The notes beneath the pieces are model-generated. The model saw nothing but the letters and a program-made list of their open reading frames with translations, ran no database searches and had not been told where the DNA came from. Positions 16,389 through 25,654 of a DNA stretch of 42,054 bases are shown in pieces. The translations under genes were made by a program, and so were the position numbers. Numbering within the stretch: the stretch's first letter is position 1; the number at the start of each line of letters is the position of its first letter. Origin of the DNA: Eubacteriales bacterium (GTDB lineage: Bacteria; Bacillota; Clostridia; Oscillospirales; CAG-382); NCBI GenBank assembly GCA_028705495.1, contig JAQWDK010000018.1:1-42054 (forward strand), written 5' to 3'.

Positions 16389-16691
16389 TCAGTCCTCATA
16401 AAAATCGATGCATTTTCTGTTCTGGGTAACCGATTTTATAAATGAAGCAGCTTTCAGATGTTCCGGATGTACTTGATATCCAGCAAGGGCCTTGTCATTC
16501 TTTAGGAGGCTATTCAATGCAAGCTCAAAGCTGCTTGATTCTTTGATAGGTGCGATGACGGAAATCTCTAAAAGACCGTCCACGACACCCAAGAGTGCCT
16601 CAAGCTCTGCCTTAATTCTTGCGATGTATTCGAGCTTTTTCTCTTCGCCGATATTATCAGCAAAGTTCCACATAACGATATGCCTGACCAT
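16389..16691 (-). CDS. Dabb (stress-responsive A/B barrel) domain protein
   Basis: A 100-residue single-domain protein of the Dabb family, a ferredoxin-like dimeric alpha/beta barrel. It begins MVRHIVMWNFAD, the typical first strand, and has the usual HPEHLKAASFIKSV helix. Members are small proteins with varied or unknown roles; some bind hydrophobic ligands. AGGAG lies 10 bases upstream, inside the end of mtaB. It sits between the tRNA-modification gene mtaB and the MFS transporter with gaps of 3 and a few bases, which implies co-translation, but no functional link is known to me. Confidence 0.88.
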   Translation of the reverse strand: MVRHIVMWNFADNIGEEKKLEYIARIKAELEALLGVVDGLLEISVIAPIKESSSFELALNSLLKNDKALAGYQVHPEHLKAASFIKSVTQNRKCIDFYED

Positions 16692-16694
16692 TGT

Positions 16695-17978
16695 TTATTT
16701 CTCCTGATTATTGTTATTTATATATTTCCCGGAAAGTCCGTGATTGGATACGCTTTCAATTAATACCTTAACTAATTTGTTCTTAATATCCTTCTCTGAA
16801 CTAAAACTTACTTCAACAAAGTTTTCGGTACAGCCTGTATATACACTGTTTTTACCGCTTTCAACCAAAACCTCTTGAGTTGTTCCAATTAGCGTACTTA
16901 GCGTTTTTTTGCAAAGTTTTTGGCACTCGTTAAGAAGGAATGAATGTCTTTCTTTCTTTTCTGACGCACTTATGAACTCTTCCATTTCAGCAGCTACCGT
17001 CCCCGGTCTTGGTGAATACGGAAAAGCATGGACATGAGAAATCGGATATCTTTTGAGAAAATCGATTGTTTCTTCCAGCTCTTGCATTGTTTCCGTTGGG
17101 AAAGATGATATTATGTCAACTGAAGTTAGCAGATTAGGTATCGCTTCTAATGCGTTCTCGATGTGTTTTGCAGCAGTTTCTTTTGTATATGGGCGTTTCA
17201 TAAGAGCTAAAATTCTGTTGTTTGCCGATTGCAGAGATATATGAAGGTGTGGCATAAACTTTTTGTTTTGGGCTGCAGTGAGAAATCTGTCGTCAATAAT
17301 CCTTGGGTCAAGAGAGCCGAGTCTTATCCTCTCGATTCCATATACATCAGATATTGATTCAATAATTTCTGGTAGCTTGTCGTGCGCTGATATTTCGATA
17401 CCTGTCAAAGCTATTTCACGGCATCCATTATCAGCAAGTCTCTTCACTTCGTCAACAATATCGTCTTTTTCACGAAGTACAACTTCTCCGCGGAGTTTGG
17501 GTATAATGCAGTAAGAGCATTTTCCGTTGCAACCGTCTTCAATCTTGACAAATCCTCTAATCTTACTATCTGGAAAATTACCGATTCCGTAAATTTCTTT
17601 TTCAGTTTCTATTGTTTCTCCGAGTAGAGTCAATGCCTTGTTAACAAGCGCGCTTTTTTCTTTTGCGCCACCGACATATCTTACATTTGGTTGAGATGCG
17701 GCTAATTCGGGTTTATATTCGGAAAAACAACCGACAACCATTACAACCCTTGCTGATTTCGCCGCGCGCCTTATGGTCTGAGCGCTTTTGCGTTCGCTTT
17801 CAGCTGTGACGGCGCAAGTGTTAATTAAGCATATATCGCATTGTTTTCCAAATTCTTTTATTTCAAAGCCCGCTCCCATGAATTCCTCTGTTATAGCTCG
17901 TGTTTCGTATTGATTGACACGGCATCCGAGAGTATGAAAAGAGGCAGTTCTTATTTTTGGTTCATTCATCTGATTCAT
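16695..17978 (-). CDS. mtaB: tRNA (N6-threonylcarbamoyladenosine(37)-C2)-methylthiotransferase
   Basis: A radical-SAM methylthiotransferase that converts t6A37 to ms2t6A37 in tRNAs reading ANN codons. The N-terminal UPF0004 domain has three cluster cysteines (Cys19 in LGCRVNQYE, Cys55 in NTCAVT, Cys84). The radical-SAM cluster motif is Cys150, Cys154, Cys157 (CNGKCSYC). A TRAM domain closes the protein. The LGCRVNQYET start distinguishes MtaB from MiaB. Length of 427 is normal. It overlaps the end of rnmV by 17 bases; an in-frame ATG at 17969 is an alternative start. Part of the long informational operon. Confidence 0.94.
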   Translation of the reverse strand: MNQMNEPKIRTASFHTLGCRVNQYETRAITEEFMGAGFEIKEFGKQCDICLINTCAVTAESERKSAQTIRRAAKSARVVMVVGCFSEYKPELAASQPNVRYVGGAKEKSALVNKALTLLGETIETEKEIYGIGNFPDSKIRGFVKIEDGCNGKCSYCIIPKLRGEVVLREKDDIVDEVKRLADNGCREIALTGIEISAHDKLPEIIESISDVYGIERIRLGSLDPRIIDDRFLTAAQNKKFMPHLHISLQSANNRILALMKRPYTKETAAKHIENALEAIPNLLTSVDIISSFPTETMQELEETIDFLKRYPISHVHAFPYSPRPGTVAAEMEEFISASEKKERHSFLLNECQKLCKKTLSTLIGTTQEVLVESGKNSVYTGCTENFVEVSFSSEKDIKNKLVKVLIESVSNHGLSGKYINNNNQEK

Positions 17979-18561
17979 CTAATGCTTTCTTATAGTTTTC
18001 GTAATCTGAAATCAAATTTATCGCTTCAAGAAGTGAGTTCGAGCTCATTCCTGACGGTAAGTCTAATTTTTTAGCAAGTTTATCCCTTATCTCAGAGGAA
18101 TTTTCGCCGCCGCTAAGACCATCACCATAAAAATCTTGTTTTGTTACTTGTTTACCGGAGCTTTGAGCATTTGAGTTCGATGCAAAATCTTCAAGCAGTC
18201 TCTTTAGTGAATTTACGGGCATCCCCTCAACGCCGATAAGTCCGTCCTTACCCGGGATCGATTTTCGCTTTTCTTTGCCTTTAATCTGCGGTATATATAG
18301 ATTTATAAGTTTCACTTGAGGACCGATTAACCCTTTTAGCTCAGAACGGATAAAAAATCCTGCTTTGTCGCTGTCCGTCAAAATTATTATTCCACCCTCA
18401 GCAGATAATCTTTTTAGGAGCGCAAGCTTTTCAGCGTTGTTGAATATTGTAAATCCGTCAGTTGTTATAATCGGTGAGGAAATAATGGAGGAGAGCTTTA
18501 TCTTGTCATATTTACCTTCCACTACTATCGGGTATTTTAGTACAAGTCTTTTATCTTCCAT
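17962..18561 (-). CDS. rnmV: Ribonuclease M5
   Basis: A Toprim-domain endonuclease that matures 5S rRNA in Gram-positive bacteria, acting on pre-5S bound by ribosomal protein L18. The catalytic Glu15 is in VVEGKYDK and Asp63/Asp65 are in LTDSDKAG. The C-terminal half (about 125-199) matches the DUF4093 region seen in RNase M5. At 199 residues it is at the upper end of the family. It overlaps holA by 11 bases and mtaB by 17 bases, so translation is coupled. AAGGAT lies about 10 bases before the ATG. Confidence 0.93.
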   Translation of the reverse strand: MEDKRLVLKYPIVVEGKYDKIKLSSIISSPIITTDGFTIFNNAEKLALLKRLSAEGGIIILTDSDKAGFFIRSELKGLIGPQVKLINLYIPQIKGKEKRKSIPGKDGLIGVEGMPVNSLKRLLEDFASNSNAQSSGKQVTKQDFYGDGLSGGENSSEIRDKLAKKLDLPSGMSSNSLLEAINLISDYENYKKALDESDE

Positions 18562-19588
18562 AAGAGCTTATCCTTGCAACAAGGTTTTCAAGAACTGTAT
18601 ATGGGTCCTCCGAGGAGGATTTCAGTTTTATATCAGCGTCAAGACAATGTTTTGCGGCAAGGGGGAGAAATCCGACATCGTTTTTACGCAGAAAATCGAG
18701 ATTCTTCTTTACCTGCCACTCACTTATTCCACTTCCCTGTGCGATTCTAATTGACGACATTCCTGCATCAGCACCGCTTTTTATTATACTAAGATCGGAA
18801 ATAAGCTTTGCGAGTGTACCTAAAATCATAACTGGTTCTGTTTTATAAAATTTTAAACTGTCAAAGATTTTAAATGCGTGGGTGTAGTTTCCCTCCGTCA
18901 TCGCTTTTGTCATATCAAACACACGATAAACGGTATTCGGGCAGCAGACATTGTCGATATCATCTTTAGTTACCGATCTTCCCTTGCAATACATACAGAG
19001 CTTGTTGATTTCAGAATACAGTGTGTACATATCACTGCCGCAGTAGTCAATCAAATATCGCAGTTCTGTTTGTTGCACCTTAACTCCAGCACTTGTAAAA
19101 TGCTTTGCCGCCCATGTTATCAGTCTATCTGTTGTAGGTGTTTCAAAATCCACTATTATACCATTCTTTTTTATAGACTCAATAAAATTCGCCGCACCCT
19201 TTTTCTTCCCTCTCGATGAAACTTTTTTAGGATCGAATTCTTCGGATGAGTATTTTATTAAAACGGTACAAAAGTTCGGTACTTCAGCAAGAACTGCGGA
19301 ATATTCTTCTGCTGTTTTTTCATTCAAATCATCAGGAAACAAACTTTTTATCTCAACAAGTTTTGTTTCGGACATATAGGGGTAACCGTCGATCGCAGCA
19401 ATAAGCTCAGCGGGAGTGCTTTTTTGTCCGTCGAAAACAATGTTATTAAACTCGGGGAGAGTAGTACATGCTTTTTTTCTGATCTCAGAAGCGTAATAGT
19501 CTTTTGTATATTCATCTGAGCCGCAGAGCAGAAATATTCCGTTTATTATGCCTTCCTTCAACTTCTTTTTAAGTGCATCTAAGCTCAT
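18551..19588 (-). CDS. holA: DNA polymerase III delta subunit
   Basis: The clamp-loader subunit that opens the sliding clamp, 345 residues. The N-terminal domain shows FLLCGSDEYTKDYYA, the typical HolA opening of a P-loop-like but nucleotide-free fold. The middle has the YLIDYCGSDMYTLYSEINKL helix pair and the C-terminal collar domain contains AMTEGNYTHAFKIFDSL. AAAGGAG lies 8 bases before the ATG, inside the 3' end of comEC. The comEC-holA order is common in Firmicutes. It belongs with dnaX, encoded about 7 kb upstream on the same strand, in the same clamp-loader complex. Confidence 0.94.
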   Translation of the reverse strand: MSLDALKKKLKEGIINGIFLLCGSDEYTKDYYASEIRKKACTTLPEFNNIVFDGQKSTPAELIAAIDGYPYMSETKLVEIKSLFPDDLNEKTAEEYSAVLAEVPNFCTVLIKYSSEEFDPKKVSSRGKKKGAANFIESIKKNGIIVDFETPTTDRLITWAAKHFTSAGVKVQQTELRYLIDYCGSDMYTLYSEINKLCMYCKGRSVTKDDIDNVCCPNTVYRVFDMTKAMTEGNYTHAFKIFDSLKFYKTEPVMILGTLAKLISDLSIIKSGADAGMSSIRIAQGSGISEWQVKKNLDFLRKNDVGFLPLAAKHCLDADIKLKSSSEDPYTVLENLVARISSYGR

Positions 19589-19593
19589 CTATT

Positions 19594-21909
19594 TCACTCC
19601 TTTACGCTCTTTATTTTTCCGTCTTTAGTTATTGTCAGCACATAACTGTTGCCATTTATAAGCCAGTCAGCTTCTCTAACATTTATACCACCTTCGGAGA
19701 GAGCTTTTTCCATACCTAAACGGTATGTTTCACCATCAAAGGCGAATATCTCGGGTATATCGTATGTGTCGGGCAGTGCATTAAAATCAGGTTTTGCAAA
19801 AAATTCATTAGATAACATCATCGCACTGCAATACTGGAACTCTATGTATCGGTTAGGGACATCTTTCATCGCCCCGACATACATAACTGCATTGTCATTA
19901 AACTCAGCTACAAGTACGAAGCCACGCCTTGGATTTTCTGATGTAAAGAACCTTAGATGCCCTGCTGACTCACCGAAATTCAGAGAGTGAGATGTTCCGT
20001 AAAATGAAACATCAAATCCGTATTCATCACCTAACGCCGAAATAGTATTGGCTTTTTCTACATCATCAGGCTCCGGAAGTGGAACATACACACTCCTAAG
20101 AGAACCTTTTGAAGCGAGAATTTTTATATTGGATACTGTTCTTGCTGATAATGAGTCGAAAACACCGGTGGTTACATTTATAATATCATTCTTTGAAAGC
20201 TCTGAATAATTGATTTCTCTGCTTGAAAAGTCAAAAAGAATATGAGATGGTCCTGAGGAAACTACAAGATGTGAATATGTGTTGGTATTTATAGCAGTTA
20301 AATTGACACTATTTGACATAAAAAGGTGTTTATAAACCGAAACCGACACAAATACCAAAACCGATGTTGCTAATGTGATGAGTGCGACTCGTCTTTGTTT
20401 TTTACCGCTCGCTAAAAGAATAAATACAAGAGAGGCAGAAAGGAACACAAGGGGTAAAAACATTGTTCTGCTATTTGTGACAATCAGAGCTGAGTTACCC
20501 GATACAAGAGCTGAAGCATCGAAGATAAGTTCACTTATCTTGCCTGCTGTAAACGAAAAGGGTACAGCAAGTGGCGACCAGATGACACCAAAAAGCGCAG
20601 AAACAAAAAATAACACCAGCAGAAGGCTGAGCAGAGGTGAAGCTAATAGGTTGAAAATCGGGGAAACCAGAGGCGCTTCTCTAAAGGTTGTGAAAACTAC
20701 TGGTAGGGTAAAGAGAAAAGCAAATAATGTAACTAAAAGCGGACTTAATAGATACCGAACTGCTAGATTTGCCGTCTTGAACTTTTCACCCCTCATTTTT
20801 AGCTTTACGCTGAGCTTTGAAGTGTAATTTAGTGCACAAGCAATACCAGCCACGCTTAAAAACGAAAGCTGAAGACCTATGTCAGCTACTGCAAATGGGT
20901 TGAGGATAAGTATAAATAATAATGCAACACTTATCGAGGTGAAAAAGTCGCTGCTCTCAGAAAATAGTATTGCTAAAAGTCCGAAAGCAAGCATAACAAG
21001 AGAACGTGTGACGGATGGCACAAACCCCACCATCATCGAATAAAAGAACGCAAAAATAATGCAAATCGGTACTCTTACTTTTAGACCTACACGGCAAATC
21101 TTAAGTATAAACAGCAAAGCTCCGGTAACTATTGTCATATGGAACCCTGAAATGGAGAGGAAGTGGATAATGCCGCTACGCCTGAAACTGTAATTGAGCT
21201 TCGCGTCCATATCAGATGTTTCGTTAATAATTACAGCTTTTGCAAGACCTTTTGTTTCATTGTCCCAGAATGAGTTAGAGTCAAAAAATTCTGAAATTCT
21301 ACCCGAAAAATCTTCAAGAACTTTATTTACCCCTTCTGCTTCCCTGCGTTCGATGCTGTCGGGTCTTATTTCAGCATACAGGTCGATTCCTGAAGCCATG
21401 GAAGAAGCAGAAACATCGCTGTCGAGAGTAGCATAAAAGCCGATTCTATCATGTTTATCTACCATACCACCAGGAAAGTCCGAAAACATCCCATCATCTA
21501 AATAAGCACTCAAAACCGTACCCTTTTTAATATGATCAGAGCTATCAACTTTTATTTTTGCAAAAGTCGTGTTGTAATACTCGTTGTAGTCAACTTCTAA
21601 AATTGTACCTGTAAGATATATTTCATCATTTGGGATTGAAGATAAATCAGGGATTGCGATTGCAGAATAAAGAGAAAGGTAAACGATCCCTAAAAGAAAT
21701 GCTGAAAAAGAAGCCGTCAAAGCAATTAATATATTTTTTAGCTTATCCATCTTTAAGGGGAATTTTAAGATATAAAAAAATACCGACAATACAGCTGTCA
21801 CGCCCGCAATAATCGCGAGCGTGACTCTAAAAGTCGGAAATGCTATGCCGACGCCTATTGCCGTGGTGAAAATCAGGACAAGCAGTGCAAGTTTTCTCTT
21901 AGTGAACAA
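19594..21909 (-). CDS. comEC: ComEC/Rec2-family DNA-uptake channel, degenerate MBL domain
   Basis: A 771-residue polytopic membrane protein of the competence channel family, which passes single-stranded DNA across the membrane. Residues about 1-180 hold membrane segments and the OB-like DUF4131 region. Residues about 200-500 are the Competence domain, with the signature GIIHFLSISGFHM. The C-terminal part aligns by position with the metallo-beta-lactamase domain, but the site of the HxHxDH motif reads TTGVFDSLSA and no metal ligands are visible. The domain is therefore probably catalytically dead. The start is TTG at 21909, with AAGGGAG 8 bases upstream; no better start is near. It lies between a phosphoribosyltransferase and holA. 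Confidence 0.9.
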   Translation of the reverse strand: MFTKRKLALLVLIFTTAIGVGIAFPTFRVTLAIIAGVTAVLSVFFYILKFPLKMDKLKNILIALTASFSAFLLGIVYLSLYSAIAIPDLSSIPNDEIYLTGTILEVDYNEYYNTTFAKIKVDSSDHIKKGTVLSAYLDDGMFSDFPGGMVDKHDRIGFYATLDSDVSASSMASGIDLYAEIRPDSIERREAEGVNKVLEDFSGRISEFFDSNSFWDNETKGLAKAVIINETSDMDAKLNYSFRRSGIIHFLSISGFHMTIVTGALLFILKICRVGLKVRVPICIIFAFFYSMMVGFVPSVTRSLVMLAFGLLAILFSESSDFFTSISVALLFILILNPFAVADIGLQLSFLSVAGIACALNYTSKLSVKLKMRGEKFKTANLAVRYLLSPLLVTLFAFLFTLPVVFTTFREAPLVSPIFNLLASPLLSLLLVLFFVSALFGVIWSPLAVPFSFTAGKISELIFDASALVSGNSALIVTNSRTMFLPLVFLSASLVFILLASGKKQRRVALITLATSVLVFVSVSVYKHLFMSNSVNLTAINTNTYSHLVVSSGPSHILFDFSSREINYSELSKNDIINVTTGVFDSLSARTVSNIKILASKGSLRSVYVPLPEPDDVEKANTISALGDEYGFDVSFYGTSHSLNFGESAGHLRFFTSENPRRGFVLVAEFNDNAVMYVGAMKDVPNRYIEFQYCSAMMLSNEFFAKPDFNALPDTYDIPEIFAFDGETYRLGMEKALSEGGINVREADWLINGNSYVLTITKDGKIKSVKE

Positions 21910-21930
21910 TGCGTCGACTCCCTTTGAAGG

Positions 21931-22506
21931 TTAATCCTTTGGTACGAAAAGAGGTAATTCCTGAAGGGCAATAACATCATCTCTCTCCGCCGCATCACCT
22001 TCGGTTAGAATAGCCATCTTTGCGACAATATTACCCCCGGACTGTGTAACAAGTTTTTCAATAGCACAAAGGCTCTCGCCGGTACTGATAACGTCGTCGA
22101 CAATGACTACACGCTTGCCTTTTATATAATCCATGTCGGATTTATCGAGATAGAGTGTCTGTGTATGTGCCGTTGTAATGGAATGAAGATGCACAGCAAC
22201 AGGAGTCTGCATATAAAGTTTTGCGTTCTTGCGTGCGATAATGTAATTTTCAAGATTTAATTGCCTTGCAATTTCATACGCAAGAGGTATCCCCTTTGAT
22301 TCGGCTGTTATAAGCACATCGAATTCTGGCATTTTCTTGATAAGCTCTGTAGCTGCTGCCTTTGTCAGCTCAACATCTCCGAAAATTACAAATGCTGCGA
22401 TATATAGATTGTCATTAACTTTGCAAATCGGCAGATCTCTTTTTAATCCTGCAACCTCAATAGGATAATGGTGATAATTATTTGGATCGATTTTGATAGA
22501 TAACAT
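21931..22506 (-). CDS. PRPP-dependent phosphoribosyltransferase (Apt-like)
   Basis: A type I phosphoribosyltransferase of 191 residues that should join a purine base to PRPP to make a nucleotide, as in salvage. The PRPP loop is VVIVDDVISTGES at about 132-144, preceded by ITAESKGIPLAYEIA, the PPi loop region, and the flexible-loop segment IIARKNAKLYMQ. It belongs to the Apt group but the N-terminus (SIKIDPNNYHHYPIEVAGL) is unlike standard adenine enzymes, so I do not give a gene symbol. AGGGGA lies upstream of the ATG. It is 33 bases from the HIT gene; both handle nucleotides, which fits but does not prove joint function. Confidence 0.86.
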   Translation of the reverse strand: MLSIKIDPNNYHHYPIEVAGLKRDLPICKVNDNLYIAAFVIFGDVELTKAAATELIKKMPEFDVLITAESKGIPLAYEIARQLNLENYIIARKNAKLYMQTPVAVHLHSITTAHTQTLYLDKSDMDYIKGKRVVIVDDVISTGESLCAIEKLVTQSGGNIVAKMAILTEGDAAERDDVIALQELPLFVPKD

Positions 22507-22539
22507 CAGGTCTGTTCCCCTTTTTCATAAAATGTCAGT

Positions 22540-22881
22540 TTAAACGAGCTTTTCTTTCATTACTTTACCGCCGAGAATATGAAAATGCAAGTGTTTTACA
22601 GTCTGGCTGGCATCTTCTCCGCAGTTTGAAATTATTCGGTAACCATTTACTATACCAGCGAGCTTTGCGATATTAGGTATCGCCTCAAAAATGCGAGCGA
22701 CATACTCGGAATTGCCAAAGTCAACCTCATCTGCTGAAGCGATGTGAAGCTTAGGTATTACTAACACATGCACAGGAGCGTTAGGTGCAATATCGTAAAA
22801 AGCATAAACATGCTCATCCTCGTAAACTTTCTTTGACGGTACTGAACCGGCTATTATTTTGCAGAATAAACAGTCTTGCAT
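22540..22881 (-). CDS. HIT-family nucleotide hydrolase (HinT-like)
   Basis: A 113-residue histidine-triad protein of the HinT branch, which hydrolyses nucleoside phosphoramidates and acyl-AMP in the cytoplasm. It begins QDCLFCKIIAG and ends with the catalytic triad HLHFHILGG. I chose the ATG at 22881: the upstream in-frame ATG at 22893 abuts GAGAGG of the ribosome site. In many bacteria HinT can clear lysyl- and other aminoacyl-AMPs, so its place just after alaS is suggestive. Confidence 0.92.
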   Translation of the reverse strand: MQDCLFCKIIAGSVPSKKVYEDEHVYAFYDIAPNAPVHVLVIPKLHIASADEVDFGNSEYVARIFEAIPNIAKLAGIVNGYRIISNCGEDASQTVKHLHFHILGGKVMKEKLV

Positions 22882-22911
22882 ATTTGTACACATCCTCTCG
22901 TTGATTTTCTT

Positions 22912-25551
22912 TTATTTTTGTTGTTCGGAGATTATCTTTTCGGCAGCCTTCATCGCTTCTGCAATTTTCGAGGTGTCACCACCGCCACTGCTTGCACTCT
23001 CAGGTCTACCGCCACCGCCGCCGCCGACAACTTTTGAAAGCTCTTTGAGTAGCTTTCCGGCGTGTATTCTTGTTTGAACAGCTTCCTTACCGCCTCCGGC
23101 GAGGAAGGAAAGTTTATTGTCACTTATCGATGCAAATAGAGCGAAGGATGATGGGTTTTTATCTACCAAGTTATAGATTGTAGCTCTCAGTGCTTCGGAA
23201 TCAATATTCTCAAATATTGCTCTGACGAACCTTACACCACCGATAATCGGAGCATTTTCAAATTCTTCCTCAACCTTTTCCATCGCAAGTTTTAAGTTTG
23301 CGTTTTCAATAGATTTTTTCAGTGATTTGATTTCGTTTGTTAGAGTAAGTGCTCTTGTTGCAACCTCAGAAACATTATTTACTTTCAGGTTTTTTGCAAC
23401 CATGTGCATCATTTCAATATTTGAATTGAAAAGTTCGTAGAAATTAAATCCAGTTACTGCTTCAATTCTCCTGACACCTGCTGCTACTGATGATTCGGAA
23501 ACGATTTTGAACAGCCCTGCTTTTGCGGTATTGTCAAGATGCGTACCGCCGCAAAGTTCGGCCGAAAAATCACCCATTTTAATAACTCTAACTACATCGC
23601 CGTATTTCTCGCCGAACAGAGCAATTGCTCCTTCACGCTTTGCTTCTTCCGGCGACATAATCAATGTTTTAACTTCCGAACCCTTTAGAATCTGTTCGTT
23701 GACTATCCTTTCTACTTTTGCAAGTTCTTCACTTTCAAGTGCTGCAAAATGTGTAAAGTCAAAACGCAGTCTCTTTTCGTCAACATAAGAACCTGATTGT
23801 TCAACATGAGTTCCGAGCACCTGCCTTAGAGCACCTTGAAGAAGATGCGCACATGAATGGTTGCGTCTTATAGCATTTCTGCGGTCATTGTCAATGGATG
23901 CTTTTACCTTGTCACCAAGGCTAATCACACCGCTTTTAATGCGGCCGAAATGGACTATCTGCCCTTCATTAGTCTTCTTTGTATCGGTCACCTCGAAAAC
24001 AGCATCGCCTGAGGTAATTGTACCAGTGTCACCTACTTGACCACCGCTTTCAGCATAGAAAGGAGTTTTATTTAAAATTATAATTCCATTTCCACCTGCA
24101 AGGGTTCCAGAAGCTTCGCCTTCATCGAGTATAGCAACAACTTCAGATTCGTTTTCGGTTTGAGTATATCCTGTAAACTCAGTTACAATGCTCTTGTCTA
24201 TTGCCGAAAGGCTGTCATCGCTCCAACCAAAGTCACCTAAAGAGGCTCTTGCGGCTCTCGCACGTTCTTTCTGCTGCTTCATAAGTGATGTAAAACTCTG
24301 TTCGTCGATTTCCATCCCCTGTTCGGAGGAAATTTCTCTTGTTAAATCAAGGGGAAAACCAAAGGTATCATGGAGTTTAAATACATCTTCTCCACTAATT
24401 TTTGTAACACCTTTAGATTTTGAGTTAATTATAATATCGTTGAGTATTGAAAGACCCGAATCAATCGTTTGATTGAAGCGGTGTTCTTCAACAGAAATGG
24501 TTTTCTTGATATAATCACGCTTGTCAGCAAGTTCGGGATATGCTGAAGCGTTTTCTTTTATTACAACATCGCAAAGCTCACTGAGGAAAGGTCCTTCAAT
24601 ACCGAGCAGTTTACCATGTCTTGCAGCGCGTCGAAGGAGTCTGCGTAGGATGTATCCTCTTCCTTCGTTTGAAGGAAGCACGCCGTCTGATATAAGAAAA
24701 ACTGTGCCTCTTATATGGTCGGTTATTACACGCAGTGAAACGTCCTTAGCAGCTCCGGATGCATCGTATTCTACCCCGGCGATATCACAGACGGCGTTCA
24801 TGATATTTCTGATTGTATCGACTTCAAAAAGGTTGTTGACTCCTTGCATAACAACGCCGAGTCTTTCAAGTCCCATACCTGTATCGATATTGGGGCGCGC
24901 AAGTCTTTCGTAGTTACCGTTTCCGTCGTTGTCAAACTGAGTAAAGACGATGTTCCAGATTTCTATAAATCTATCACAGCCGCATCCGACTCCGCAGTCA
25001 GGCTTACCGCAACCGTATTTTTCGCCACGATCAAAGTGTATTTCTGAACACGGGCCGCAGGGGCCGCTGCCGATTTCCCAGAAGTTATCCTCTTTTCCGA
25101 GTCTAACAATCCTTTCCTTCGGCACTCCCGTTTTTATCCAGATTTCTTCTGCCCCATCATCTTCAAGATAGACTGACACATAAAGCTTTTCTTCAGGAAT
25201 CTCAATAACCTTCGTCAAAAATTCCCAAGCCCACGGAATTGCACTTTCTTTGAAATAATCTCCGAATGAAAAGTTTCCAAGCATCTCAAAAAATGTTCCG
25301 TGACGCGCTGTTTTACCTACATTTTCAATATCAAGTGTTCTGACACACTTTTGGCAGGTAGTAATTCTCGGTAACGGAGGTTTTCTTTCACCAGTAAAAT
25401 ACTTTTTCAGCGGTGCCATACCTGCATTTATCAGCAAAAGTGAATTGTCGTCGATAGGTACGAGAGGAAAGCTCGGCATGCGAAGATGACCTTTGCTTTC
25501 GAAAAATGAGAGATATTTTTCTCTCAGCTCATTAATTCCAAGCTTTTTCAT
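22912..25551 (-). CDS. alaS: Alanyl-tRNA synthetase
   Basis: A class II synthetase that charges tRNA-Ala and edits mischarged Ser and Gly. The catalytic domain begins MPSFPLVP with GNFSFGDYFKE and the motif 2 region. The editing domain carries zinc ligands in HSCAHLLQ and CGGTHL. The C-terminal DHHA1/C-Ala part has the glycine run VVGGGGGGRPESA. I chose ATG 25551 (879 residues, near E. coli's 876). The longer reading to 25584 would add 11 residues encoded by the repeated hairpin cassette. No T-box leader is present: only about 50 bases separate the start from the recR terminator, and they hold the cassette. Heads the long minus-strand unit reaching to the MFS gene. Confidence 0.96.
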   Translation of the reverse strand: MKKLGINELREKYLSFFESKGHLRMPSFPLVPIDDNSLLLINAGMAPLKKYFTGERKPPLPRITTCQKCVRTLDIENVGKTARHGTFFEMLGNFSFGDYFKESAIPWAWEFLTKVIEIPEEKLYVSVYLEDDGAEEIWIKTGVPKERIVRLGKEDNFWEIGSGPCGPCSEIHFDRGEKYGCGKPDCGVGCGCDRFIEIWNIVFTQFDNDGNGNYERLARPNIDTGMGLERLGVVMQGVNNLFEVDTIRNIMNAVCDIAGVEYDASGAAKDVSLRVITDHIRGTVFLISDGVLPSNEGRGYILRRLLRRAARHGKLLGIEGPFLSELCDVVIKENASAYPELADKRDYIKKTISVEEHRFNQTIDSGLSILNDIIINSKSKGVTKISGEDVFKLHDTFGFPLDLTREISSEQGMEIDEQSFTSLMKQQKERARAARASLGDFGWSDDSLSAIDKSIVTEFTGYTQTENESEVVAILDEGEASGTLAGGNGIIILNKTPFYAESGGQVGDTGTITSGDAVFEVTDTKKTNEGQIVHFGRIKSGVISLGDKVKASIDNDRRNAIRRNHSCAHLLQGALRQVLGTHVEQSGSYVDEKRLRFDFTHFAALESEELAKVERIVNEQILKGSEVKTLIMSPEEAKREGAIALFGEKYGDVVRVIKMGDFSAELCGGTHLDNTAKAGLFKIVSESSVAAGVRRIEAVTGFNFYELFNSNIEMMHMVAKNLKVNNVSEVATRALTLTNEIKSLKKSIENANLKLAMEKVEEEFENAPIIGGVRFVRAIFENIDSEALRATIYNLVDKNPSSFALFASISDNKLSFLAGGGKEAVQTRIHAGKLLKELSKVVGGGGGGRPESASSGGGDTSKIAEAMKAAEKIISEQQK

Positions 25552-25591
25552 TGTAATGTCCATTCTGCCGCGAAGCGGCCGCATAAAAAGT
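25552..25591 (-). repeat. Start-adjacent hairpin cassette, copy 2
   Basis: On the minus strand ACTTTTT, then GCCGC-TTC-GCGGC (25579-25567), then the 15 bases AGAATGGACATTACA up to the alaS ATG at 25551. Identical to copy 1 through the hairpin and the first 8 of the 15 bases. The palindrome arm is extended by one G (GGCCGC). Confidence 0.8.
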
Positions 25592-25600
25592 TATAAAGCA

Positions 25601-25628
25601 AAAAAGCGAGAAGCGTTTCCGCTTCCCG
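25601..25628 (-). terminator. Terminator of the dnaX-ybaB-recR unit
   Basis: On the minus strand a GAAGCG stem closed by a GAAA tetraloop, with a short imperfect extension, followed by GCTTTTT. It lies 27 bases after the recR stop and just before the alaS cassette. Confidence 0.78.
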
Positions 25629-25654
25629 GCAAAACGCTCAGGTATTATTGTTAA

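Noticed and set aside
20375..20827. Plus-strand open frame of about 150 codons inside comEC
   Set aside because: It is antisense to membrane-helix coding sequence, low complexity, and lacks initiation signals.
22970..23040. Glycine/GGC-rich tract in alaS as a repeat expansion
   Set aside because: A glycine run followed by RPE/RPD is normal in the C-terminal part of AlaRS.
25552..25584. An 11-residue N-terminal extension of AlaRS (and the like one of RfbF at 38132-38164)
   Set aside because: The same sequence before the SGNH hydrolase has no start codon, AlaRS and RfbF homologues begin at the later Met, and the region is a hairpin plus ribosome site.
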